DNA from: Gemmatimonadota bacterium
Lineage (GTDB): Bacteria; Gemmatimonadota; Gemmatimonadetes; Gemmatimonadales; GWC2-71-9
Assembly (NCBI GenBank): GCA_025361465.1
Contig: JANYAG010000272.1
Coordinates: 1 to 12,582, forward strand
Reading direction: 5' to 3'
Length of the DNA stretch: 12,582 nt
In this document: piece after piece, positions 6,435 to 12,582 of the stretch
Numbering within the stretch: the first letter of the stretch is position 1
How the letters are laid out: each line of letters starts with the position of its first letter
The notes under the pieces: generated by a model
Told to the model about the DNA's origin: nothing
Seen by the model: the letters and a program-made list of their open reading frames with translations, nothing else
The model's database searches: none
Translations under genes and position numbers: made by a program

Positions 6435-6988
6435 GCGAGCGTTCCCCCCGGCTTGATCAATCCAGTATCCTCGGCGTAGCGTCGCAGGCGGCCCTGCAGG
6501 ATGCGGCGGGCGCGGAAGAGCCGCGATTTCACCGTCCCCACCGGCACGCCAAGCGCCACGGCGATCTCGGCGTAGGGCAACCCTTCCATGTCACTCAGCA
6601 CGAGGACCTCGCGGAAGTCTTCTGGCAGCGCATCGACGGCGGCGAGCACCTCGTCATCGACCAGGTCCCTGAAGAACCGGCCCTCGGGGTCCGGATCGCC
6701 GACGTCCGGAAGTTCGGGAATCGTGTCGAACGTCACCGCGTCGGGAGTGCGGCGCCGGGCACGCCAGCCATTGATGAACTGGTTGCGCAGGATGGTCACC
6801 AGCCAGGCCCGGGCGTTGCTGCCCGGCTGGAACGAGCGCCAGGCCCGCAGCGCCCGCAGCATGGTTTCCTGCACCAGGTCCTCGGCGGCGGCCGCTTCGC
6901 CGGTCAGGCGCAACGCCACCCGATACAGGGTGTCGAGGTGCGGCAGGGCTTCCTGCTCGAACCCCGCCGGAACAGGGGAGTTGGTCAT
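6431..6988 (-). CDS. ECF sigma factor, SigR/SigH-like (ECF12 type)
   Basis: This 185-residue sigma factor has only regions 2 and 4. Region 2 spans about residues 13-80 with AEDLVQET (35-42) and NARAWLVTILRNQFIN. Region 4 spans about 113-170 with a helix-turn-helix, YAEIAVALGVPVGTVKSRLFRARR (given here in parts: YAEIAVALGV at 139-148 and GTVKSRLFRARR at 151-162). The C-terminal YAEDTGL resembles the end of actinobacterial SigR. The frame stays open upstream to 7093, but the extra residues are encoded by 7-nt repeats and are low complexity, so I choose ATG 6988. The Shine-Dalgarno is weak. The gene is coupled to its anti-sigma factor by ATGA. SigR-type factors control thiol-oxidative stress genes; here the same transcript appears to carry four to five enzyme genes and perhaps the aquaporin. 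Confidence 0.93.
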   Translation of the reverse strand: MTNSPVPAGFEQEALPHLDTLYRVALRLTGEAAAAEDLVQETMLRALRAWRSFQPGSNARAWLVTILRNQFINGWRARRRTPDAVTFDTIPELPDVGDPDPEGRFFRDLVDDEVLAAVDALPEDFREVLVLSDMEGLPYAEIAVALGVPVGTVKSRLFRARRILQGRLRRYAEDTGLIKPGGTLA

Positions 6989-7036
6989 CCCGGAAAGTCG
7001 CCGGAAACGTGACCACGCGCCACCCAACACACCCAT

Positions 7037-7078
7037 CGCTTCTCGCTTCTCGCCTCGCGCTTCTCGTCCTTCTCTTCT
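7037..7078 (+). repeat. Six 7-nt repeats (CGCTTCT-like) in the sigma leader
   Basis: Steps of seven from 7037 read CGCTTCT, CGCTTCT, CGCCTCG, CGCTTCT, CGTCCTT and CTCTTCT. The array lies between the predicted sigma promoter and the sigma start, so on the transcribed minus strand the leader is rich in AGAAGCG units. The period matches the array near 1708, but the unit sequence differs. It is noncoding in my annotation. Confidence 0.8.
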
Positions 7079-7079
7079 C

Positions 7080-7105
7080 AACACTCGGGGCATTCGTTAC
7101 GTTCC
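7080..7105 (-). promoter_or_regulatory. SigR-type promoter of the sigma factor operon
   Basis: On the minus strand, GGAAC (7105-7101) is followed by exactly 18 bases and then GTTG (7082-7079). The SigR/SigH promoter consensus is GGGAAT/C, about 18 nt, GTT. The element lies about 90 nt upstream of the sigma ATG and points toward it, so positive autoregulation, as known for sigR and sigH, is the natural reading. The base before GGAAC is C rather than G. The match is direct observation; its activity is inferred. Confidence 0.68.
7098..7103 (+). promoter_or_regulatory. Possible -10 element (TACGTT) for the rightward gene
   Basis: TACGTT fits the TAnnnT pattern and ends nine bases before the ATG at 7113. 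No Shine-Dalgarno precedes that ATG (bases before it are CCGCGCCGC), so a leaderless transcript starting at or near the ATG would explain both. No strong -35 is visible. The element overlaps the -35 of the oppositely oriented SigR-type promoter. Confidence 0.35.
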
Positions 7106-7112
7106 GCGCCGC

Positions 7113-7736
7113 ATGACCAACGCCGTGCCCGCCCTGCTTCCCCTCGCGCTGCTCGAGGCGGTGCAGAACATCGATACCCCCCCGGACGACGGGCTTGGTG
7201 CGCTCGAGGCCGAACTCGCGGCCAAGCGCCTCGGGCTGTCTCCCACCGTGGCGGCGCAGGCCGCCCGCTACCGCCAGTTGGCCAACCATGGTGGCGAGGT
7301 GACCGGCGACGAAGCGGTGGCGGTGTTTCGGTTGGTGGGCCGCCGACCCGATGCCGCGCTGGTGTATGCCGACGCCGGACGGCGGGCCGGTCGCTACGCC
7401 GCCCGGCGGCAGGGATTGCTGATGCGGGCGATGCTGGCCACGGTGCCCGGCCGACTGCGCGGTCTGCTCGGACTCCGGGCGGCAAGCGGCCTGGCCCGCC
7501 GCTGGTTGCTGGCGGATCTCCGGGCCGTCGAGGGGCTGGCGTGTTGCGAAATGTCCGATTCCCTGGCGATGCAGGCGCGCGATGACGGCGTCGGTTGCCA
7601 GTTCTACACCACAGCATTTGCCGAACTGCTGCGCCTGGTGGCCGCCTTCGAGGGGCCGCTGATGCATGACAGATGTCTCGCCCACGAGGACCGCAACTGT
7701 CGCTGGCGCGCCATGCCAGCTGGGGGGTACGAATGA
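7113..7736 (+). CDS. Uncharacterised protein with V4R-like cysteine-rich C-terminus
   Basis: I do not firmly recognise this 207-residue protein. The N-terminal half is helical and rich in Ala, Leu and Arg (for example AELAAKRLGLSPTVAAQAAR), with no signal peptide or membrane helix. The C-terminal part (about 140-200) carries Cys144-Cys145, Cys162, Cys188 and Cys196 in the pattern EGPLMHDRCLAHEDRNCRW. The spacing C-x7-C near the end, preceded by an acidic and glycine-containing loop, resembles V4R (4-vinyl reductase-like) small-molecule-binding domains, which often bind metal or hydrophobic ligands. This is a weak family guess. The frame is open far upstream, but ATG 7113 is the first start clear of the sigma gene. 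Its stop overlaps the M24 peptidase start as ATGA, so the two proteins are probably made together. Confidence 0.72.
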   Translation: MTNAVPALLPLALLEAVQNIDTPPDDGLGALEAELAAKRLGLSPTVAAQAARYRQLANHGGEVTGDEAVAVFRLVGRRPDAALVYADAGRRAGRYAARRQGLLMRAMLATVPGRLRGLLGLRAASGLARRWLLADLRAVEGLACCEMSDSLAMQARDDGVGCQFYTTAFAELLRLVAAFEGPLMHDRCLAHEDRNCRWRAMPAGGYE

Positions 7737-8908
7737 CCGCTCTCGCTTCGCTCGACCGCCATCTCCTGGCCGAAGGCCTGGATCGCCTCGGTGCCGACGG
7801 CTGGCTCCTGTTCGACTTCCACGGCTGCAACCCGGTGGCCACCCAGCTGCTCCCCGGCGGGAGCCTCGCCACCCGACGGGTCTTTGTCTGGGTGCCGCGG
7901 ACCGGCCCGATCACCGCGATTGTCCATAAGATCGAAATGCAGCCGTTCGCGGGGTTCGATGGCAAGATCATCCCCTATGCCCGGCATGCCGAACTGGACG
8001 CCGCGCTCCGGGATACCCTCGCTGGCAAGACGGCCGCGATGGAAGTCTCTGCCCGCAACGCGGTGCCGTATCTCGACCGGGTTCCCTGGGGTGTGGTCGA
8101 CAAGCTCCAGTCCATGGACGTCAAGATTGTCTCCAGTGCCGAACTGGTGACGCGGTTCGCGGCGACCTGGTCCGAAGCGGAGCGGTTGGAGCATGTCCAG
8201 GCGGCCGAGCTGCTGCGCGATATCGCCCTCAAGGCGCTGGCCGGTGCGGTAACCCGGGGCGGGCAAGGGCTGACGGAATGCGGGTTGCAGGGCGAAGTGG
8301 TGGCGGCGATGGAAGCGGCCGGGATGTTCCTCACCACCAAACCGATCGTGGGATTCGGGCCGAACGGGGCCAACCCCCACTATGAACCGATGCCGGGTTC
8401 TGAGCGGACCCTCGAACGCGACCAGGTGGTCCTGCTTGACCTCTGGGGCGGTATGCGTCAGGGGGCGGTCTTTGCCGACCAGACCTGGATGGGCTTTTCG
8501 GGGATGGCGGTGCCGGAACGGGTCCAGCACGTCTGGTCGGTGGTGCGGGATGCCCGTGACGCCGCCATCGCCGCCATGCAGGCCCGCTGCCGGTCAGGCG
8601 AGCCTGTGTTGGGTTATCTGGGTGACCAGGCAGCTCGGCAAGTCATTGAGCGGGCAGGGTTTGGCGAGTTTTTCGTCCACCGGACCGGCCACAGCATTGA
8701 CCGGGATCTCCACGGCTCGGGCCCCCACCTGGACGATTACGAGACCCATGACGACCGGGCGATGCTGCCGGGGACGGGGTGCTCCGTTGAGCCGGGGATC
8801 TACCTCCCGGGGGAGTTCGGGGTGCGTTCGGAGATCAACCTGTATTGGGGACTTTCTGGGTTGGTTATCACCCCCGATGTACCACAGACGACCCTGGTGA
8901 CTCCCTAG
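7733..8908 (+). CDS. M24 family metallopeptidase (Xaa-Pro peptidase-like)
   Basis: This 391-residue protein has a creatinase-like N-terminal domain (about 1-140) and a pita-bread catalytic domain (about 150-391). The metal ligands of the M24 family are all present: Asp236 (in LLDLWGG), Asp249 (in FADQTW), His320 (in HRTGHSID), Glu353 (in VEPGIY) and Glu367 (in VRSEIN). His316 and His327 are spaced like the accessory histidines of aminopeptidase P. The gap between the two aspartates is 13 residues rather than the usual 11, as in the LDLW subgroup. Such enzymes cleave Xaa-Pro bonds or related substrates with two Mn or Co ions. It has no signal peptide, so it acts in the cytoplasm. The ATG overlaps the upstream stop, with a G-rich Shine-Dalgarno. 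Confidence 0.92.
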   Translation: MTALASLDRHLLAEGLDRLGADGWLLFDFHGCNPVATQLLPGGSLATRRVFVWVPRTGPITAIVHKIEMQPFAGFDGKIIPYARHAELDAALRDTLAGKTAAMEVSARNAVPYLDRVPWGVVDKLQSMDVKIVSSAELVTRFAATWSEAERLEHVQAAELLRDIALKALAGAVTRGGQGLTECGLQGEVVAAMEAAGMFLTTKPIVGFGPNGANPHYEPMPGSERTLERDQVVLLDLWGGMRQGAVFADQTWMGFSGMAVPERVQHVWSVVRDARDAAIAAMQARCRSGEPVLGYLGDQAARQVIERAGFGEFFVHRTGHSIDRDLHGSGPHLDDYETHDDRAMLPGTGCSVEPGIYLPGEFGVRSEINLYWGLSGLVITPDVPQTTLVTP

Positions 8909-8930
8909 CGTGGAAGTCTATCGGAGTCAC
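8897..8930 (+). terminator. Hairpin across the M24 stop codon, probable terminator
   Basis: GTGACTCC (8897-8904) pairs perfectly with GGAGTCAC (8923-8930) around an 18-nt loop that contains the stop codon TAG at 8906-8908. The stem is followed by TTCGTTACGTTCGCTT, moderately T-rich without a clean U-run. The position at the end of a two-gene unit supports a terminator role. Confidence 0.5.
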
Positions 8931-8944
8931 TTCGTTACGTTCGC

Positions 8945-8973
8945 TTGACAGTCGCAATAGTGGGGGGCATATT
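8945..8973 (+). promoter_or_regulatory. Sigma-70-like promoter for the TonB-dependent receptor
   Basis: A perfect -35 TTGACA (8945-8950) is followed by 17 bases and CATATT (8968-8973), a 4-of-6 match to TATAAT. TGACAGT within it (8946-8952) is repeated inverted as ACTGTCA at 8987-8993, a possible operator. Transcription from here would give a leader of about 260 nt before the receptor ATG at 9243. Confidence 0.5.
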
Positions 8974-9242
8974 CAGCCATCCCGGCACTGTCAGCGGGTA
9001 TTTCCTATCGTCACGACATCACTTTTGAATCGACCCGGAACGGCAGGTACTCGGCGTTCGCGCTGCCTCACATGGGTGCTCCGCCTGGCCGCTGCCCCAC
9101 GATCCGTTGTACTACCAGCGCAGTTGCATCGTCGTCCCATCGCGTAGGGGACGTTGCGTAACCCGGCATCCTGGCCTGCAAGTAGAGGATGTCCGGTATC
9201 CGAGCCGGAAGTTTCAGTTTCACGCCTTCGGAGGACGGAGCT
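8974..9242 (+). other. Long noncoding leader before the receptor gene
   Basis: No convincing gene lies between the M24 stop and 9243. The stretch has lower GC than its neighbours. Short open frames here lack ribosome-binding sites and resemble nothing I know. A good Shine-Dalgarno (GGAGG at 9230-9234) lies eight bases before the receptor ATG. I looked for a cobalamin-type leader because the downstream gene is a TonB receptor, but did not find its conserved boxes in order. Confidence 0.45.
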
Positions 9243-12200
9243 ATGACACACGCTCGTTGGAACGCCATTACTCGCCGTGTGATACTGGTGGGTGTGGCCT
9301 TGGTGGCCGGCGCCACTGTCCTCGCGGCCCAGTCGACCGGTAAGGTCGAAGGACGGGTCCGCGACGCACAGGACAAGCCGATCGCGAATGCCACGGTCTA
9401 CATCGTTGGCACCGCATTCAACAACACGACGAACGCCAGCGGCTACTACTTCATCAACAACGTGCCACCAGGCCTCGTCGAGATGCGCGCGGTGTTCCCG
9501 GGGTACAACCCGAACAACATCAGCGGGGTGCGCATCGCCACGGGCAATACGATCACGCAGGACTTCAAGCTCGAGCAGAAGGCCCAGAACGTGGCCGAAA
9601 TCGAGGTGAAGGGCACCGCGAAGAACGCGCTGGTGCCGCGCGACCAGGTCACCAGCCGCCAGATGATTTCGGGTGGCATGGTGGACAAGTTGCCGGTCGA
9701 CCGCTTGAGCGCGGCCTTCGCGTTCCAGCCGGGCGTCACGGCCAGCGTCTGTAACTCCTCGGCCAGCAGCTGTTCGCCGTCGCTCTCAGTGCGCGGCAGC
9801 CGGACGGACGAGCAGAACACCTACCTCGACGGGGTGCCGGTGAGCGCGGGTCTCCGGACCCTGACGGGCAGCAGCGGCGGGTCGTCGACGCTCGGTGTCG
9901 CGACTGGCGCCTTCGAAGACGCCTCGATCACGACCGGCGCCTCGTCGTCAGAGTTCGGCAACGCGCAGGGCGGTATCATCAACATCACCACGAAGACCGG
10001 CGGCTCGAAGTACACCGGCATGCTGAACTACGAGACCAACAACTTCCCCGGTCGCTACGGCTACAACTTCAACATGTTCCAGGGCTCCGTCGGCGGGCCG
10101 ATCACCAAGAACTTTACCTTCTTCGCCTCGGCGAAGATTGAAGGGTCGCAGTCACAGAGCGGTGGCTACGGCGGCTGGAATGTGCCGCAGTTCACCAGGG
10201 TCGGGGTGGACACCACCTTCCGCCTCGGCCGGCAATTTGGCAGCGTCCGCTCCGACAGCGTGGACGTGAACGTGTACAAGTTCGCCGTCACCAAGGGGGA
10301 CTGCAACAACTTCTCCTTCGTGGCCAACGCATCGAATCCGGACATCCGCAACAACTACGGCTACAGCTGTGCGTCCAACCGGACCGCCACCAATCCGGGG
10401 GGCACGTATTACCTGGCCGGCAAGCTGAACTACACCTTCGGCGCCGGGTCACGCATGGCGCTGAGCTACAACACCAGCGGCACGCAGAACCGGAACTCCT
10501 TGTCGGATGGGCGCGCCCAGGCGAGCACCTCCTTCTCGAACGTGGCGACGCTGAACTGGACCCAGACGCTGACCAGGAGCAGCACGCGGAACATCTCGAT
10601 CGACGCGTACCTCTCGTATCAGTGGAACAACAATCACGCCGGGTCGCTCACGGTGGCCTCGGAGGCTGCAACCCGGACGCCGTTCATGGGCTTCCTGCTC
10701 AAGCCGCTGGCCTTCGAGCTCGACTCCAAGACCTTCCCGCTCGATTCGACGCTGATCTACAACGTCCTGTTCAATCACACCACCAAGCGCATCGGCCTGA
10801 CGGACAAGGTCAACACCTCGCAGTACAGTGGCCTGCCGAACTTCAATGGTGGTCCGCCGGACATTCTGGGCACGGTCGGAGCTGGCGGTGGTGGTGGCAA
10901 CGACATGGCGGTCAGCTACGACCACGAGAACCGGCTGATCGGCAAGGTCAATCTTGATGCCCAGGTCGACCAGTACAACCGGCTCAAGGCCGGTGTCGAA
11001 TTCACCAACTACGACATCGCCTCGATGCAGGGCAGCACCAACGGCCTGAACACCCTGATGGTCAAGCCGGTCCGTTCGCACTACTTCGCCGAAGATCGTC
11101 TCGACCTTGGCGACGTGGTGCTCGTCGGCGGCCTGAGCTACGACTACTTCTGGACCAAGGCGTGGCGCTGGCGCGATTACCCGCGCATTGCGACGCGCCC
11201 GGGCTTCAACCCGGATTCGCTCTATTGCAAGGTCGGTTCGACCGCGGCCCAGAACGCCGGCAGCATCTGCGCGCTGGTCCAGGATCCGAGCCACAACTAC
11301 ACCTCGCCGCACATTCAGGTCTCCTTCCCGGTGACCGAGAAGACCAACTTCCGGCTTTCCTACGCCCACATGGTGCAGGCGCCGGACTTCGGCCTCGTGC
11401 TGCGCCAGTCCACCGCGGACATCGATGGCGGTGGCGTCAACAGCCGCTCGAGCTGGGGCGCTGACCTCGACTACGGCAAGACGATCCAGTTCGAGTTCGG
11501 GGCACGCCACGCCTTCAGCGAAGACATGGTGCTCGACGTCGCAGTGTACAACAAGGACAACCTGGCCAACCCGTCCGTGAAGGTCACCTTCCCGATCGAT
11601 CCGCTCAACGGCGCACCGACCCGGACCTATCTGGCCCAGAACACCGACTTCGGCAACTCGCGCGGCGTTGACCTCACGCTGCAGCGCCGGATCGGCAATT
11701 ACCTGAATGGCACGCTCGGGTACAGCTTCATCAGCGTCAAGAACACCGGCACCGACCCGTTCTCGTACATCTCCTTCTTCGAGGCGATTCTCGGCACCAG
11801 CACCGAACCGCCCCTGGCGGCGCTGCCGGTCTCCTCGTCCCGTCCGCACACCCTGACGGGCCAGTTCAACATCTCGCTGCCGGCCGACTGGAAGCAGGGC
11901 ACGACGCTGGGCAAGATCCTGCACAAGACCGGCATCTACACCACCTTCCGCCTGGCGTCGGGCACCTCCTACACGCGTTGTGAGCCGACCGACTTTGCCT
12001 CGCAGGGCGTCACCAGCGGCAACACCTGCGGCTCGTTGCCTGCCGTCTTCGGCTACAACGCCGACCGGCTGCCGATGTACAAGCAGTTCGATGCTCGTTT
12101 CACGCGTGATTTCAGGGTTGGCAAGCTGGACTTGACCGGCTATCTCGACGCGCGGAACATCCTGAACCTCGAAAACGTCACCCGCGTCTGGGCGTCCACC

Positions 12201-12557
12201 GGGACCATCAACAACGGCGCCTATCAGGCGACGCTCTGGACGTCCGACTCCGCTTCGTTTGCCCTCTTCGGCACCCAGAGCGGCACTCGGCAGGCCAATG
12301 GGGACCTGCAGCTGCCGACCACGATTGCCGGCTGTGCCCAGTTCAAGAACGGCACCACGCCCACCGCCCCGACCTGCTACTACTACATCCGGTCGGAACA
12401 GCGGAACGGCAATGGCGACGGACTCTACACCTTGGCGGAGCAGAAAGCCGCCGCGGCCACCGCCAGGAATATTTCGACGTTCGCGCCGTACAACACCAAC
12501 AACCCTTTCGTGACCGGTGGCCGTTCGCTCCGGTTTGGACTTGAAGTGAACTTCTGA
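9243..12557 (+). CDS. Oar-like TonB-dependent outer-membrane receptor with carboxypeptidase-regulatory-like domain
   Basis: This complete protein has 1104 residues. Residues 1-30 form a signal peptide (basic RR at 11-12, hydrophobic core, Ala-rich end LAAQ). Residues about 34-112 form a carboxypeptidase regulatory-like Ig fold (GKVEGRVRDAQDKPIANATV and NASGYYFINNVPPG). The plug domain spans about 120-255, with LSVRGSRTDEQNTYLDGVPV and SEFGNAQGGIINITTKTGG. The rest is a large beta-barrel starting with SVGGPITKNFTFF and ending in the outer-membrane signal RFGLEVNF. Such receptors use TonB-ExbBD energy to import large substrates, or act in surface protein traffic in the Oar branch. I start it at ATG 9243, where GGAGG and the signal peptide agree, rather than the in-frame ATG at 9189. 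The substrate is unknown, and no SusD-like partner is visible upstream. Confidence 0.93.
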   Translation: MTHARWNAITRRVILVGVALVAGATVLAAQSTGKVEGRVRDAQDKPIANATVYIVGTAFNNTTNASGYYFINNVPPGLVEMRAVFPGYNPNNISGVRIATGNTITQDFKLEQKAQNVAEIEVKGTAKNALVPRDQVTSRQMISGGMVDKLPVDRLSAAFAFQPGVTASVCNSSASSCSPSLSVRGSRTDEQNTYLDGVPVSAGLRTLTGSSGGSSTLGVATGAFEDASITTGASSSEFGNAQGGIINITTKTGGSKYTGMLNYETNNFPGRYGYNFNMFQGSVGGPITKNFTFFASAKIEGSQSQSGGYGGWNVPQFTRVGVDTTFRLGRQFGSVRSDSVDVNVYKFAVTKGDCNNFSFVANASNPDIRNNYGYSCASNRTATNPGGTYYLAGKLNYTFGAGSRMALSYNTSGTQNRNSLSDGRAQASTSFSNVATLNWTQTLTRSSTRNISIDAYLSYQWNNNHAGSLTVASEAATRTPFMGFLLKPLAFELDSKTFPLDSTLIYNVLFNHTTKRIGLTDKVNTSQYSGLPNFNGGPPDILGTVGAGGGGGNDMAVSYDHENRLIGKVNLDAQVDQYNRLKAGVEFTNYDIASMQGSTNGLNTLMVKPVRSHYFAEDRLDLGDVVLVGGLSYDYFWTKAWRWRDYPRIATRPGFNPDSLYCKVGSTAAQNAGSICALVQDPSHNYTSPHIQVSFPVTEKTNFRLSYAHMVQAPDFGLVLRQSTADIDGGGVNSRSSWGADLDYGKTIQFEFGARHAFSEDMVLDVAVYNKDNLANPSVKVTFPIDPLNGAPTRTYLAQNTDFGNSRGVDLTLQRRIGNYLNGTLGYSFISVKNTGTDPFSYISFFEAILGTSTEPPLAALPVSSSRPHTLTGQFNISLPADWKQGTTLGKILHKTGIYTTFRLASGTSYTRCEPTDFASQGVTSGNTCGSLPAVFGYNADRLPMYKQFDARFTRDFRVGKLDLTGYLDARNILNLENVTRVWASTGTINNGAYQATLWTSDSASFALFGTQSGTRQANGDLQLPTTIAGCAQFKNGTTPTAPTCYYYIRSEQRNGNGDGLYTLAEQKAAAATARNISTFAPYNTNNPFVTGGRSLRFGLEVNF

Positions 12558-12582
12558 CCACGGCTGTGTGGTGGGGGGGGGG
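12558..12582. other. Window end with a run of ten G
   Basis: After the receptor stop there is a short possible stem (CCAC with GTGG around GGCTGT), then GT and ten consecutive G (12573-12582). The run may be a sequencing or assembly artefact at a contig end. Too little remains to call a terminator. Confidence 0.4.

Noticed and set aside
6989..7093. N-terminal extension of the sigma factor up to 7093
   Set aside because: The extension would be encoded mostly by the 7-nt repeats, lies largely downstream of the predicted promoter's own boxes only in part, and gives an Arg/Glu/Gly low-complexity tail not found in SigR-type factors.
8931..8942. The 12-mer TTCGTTACGTTC shared with 7093-7104 as a regulatory motif
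   Set aside because: A few identical 12-mer pairs are expected by chance in a window of this size, so two copies alone are not evidence, although both are intergenic.
8974..9242. Cobalamin riboswitch before the TonB receptor
   Set aside because: A GCCGCTG-like stretch near 9090 is faintly reminiscent, but the other conserved boxes are absent and not in the right order.
10449..11924. A 491-codon open frame on the minus strand inside the receptor gene
   Set aside because: It mirrors the codon bias of the receptor gene and has no ribosome-binding site or family features.
1..12582. CRISPR arrays, tRNA or rRNA genes, insertion sequences, att sites
   Set aside because: I saw no regularly spaced 20-40-nt repeats, no transposase or integrase, and no tRNA-like cloverleaf or rRNA segment on either strand.

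Overview
The window is GC-rich, gene-dense bacterial DNA, most likely from a Gram-negative member of the Gemmatimonadota. That assignment is an inference: it rests on the high GC, a very large Oar-like TonB-dependent receptor with a carboxypeptidase-regulatory-like N-terminus, a System I cytochrome c maturation operon, and an actinobacterial-style SigR/RsrA pair. No single marker proves the phylum. The sequence ends in a run of ten G, so the right edge may be a contig end.

Layout. (1) Positions 1-1702, plus strand: the end of ccmA, then ccmB, ccmC and a very short ccmD, all overlapping. These encode the heme-handling CcmABCD part of cytochrome c maturation. The run stops after ccmD; ccmE and ccmF do not follow. 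(2) Positions 1703-1809: a convergent junction with 7-nt tandem repeats and a strong inverted repeat that probably terminates both flanking operons. (3) Positions 1810-6988, minus strand, read from right to left: an ECF sigma factor of the SigR type, a zinc-binding anti-sigma factor of the RsrA type, a geranylgeranyl-reductase-family flavoprotein, a SAM methyltransferase, a SRPBCC (aromatase/cyclase-like) protein, a FabF-like ketosynthase and an aquaporin. The first six genes overlap or are about 16 nt apart and look translationally coupled; the aquaporin follows after 57 nt. (4) Positions 6989-7112: a divergent promoter region with a near-perfect SigR-type promoter (GGAAC, 18 nt, GTTG) reading into the sigma gene, a second set of 7-nt repeats in the sigma leader, and a TACGTT -10-like element for the rightward gene. 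(5) Positions 7113-8908, plus strand: an unrecognised 207-residue protein with a V4R-like cysteine pattern, overlapping an M24 metallopeptidase gene. (6) Positions 8909-9242: a terminator-like hairpin and a long leader with a good sigma-70-like promoter. (7) Positions 9243-12557: a complete 1104-residue TonB-dependent receptor.

The most interesting proposal is region 3. A thiol-redox sigma/anti-sigma switch appears to head a compact operon with one ketosynthase but no acyl carrier protein, chain-length factor, ketoreductase or type III polyketide synthase. It is followed by an aquaporin whose predicted selectivity filter (His-Ile-Ala-Arg) resembles plant tonoplast aquaporins. A redox-controlled lipid or aromatic-metabolite pathway, with a possible peroxide or water channel, is a testable hypothesis and not a demonstrated function.
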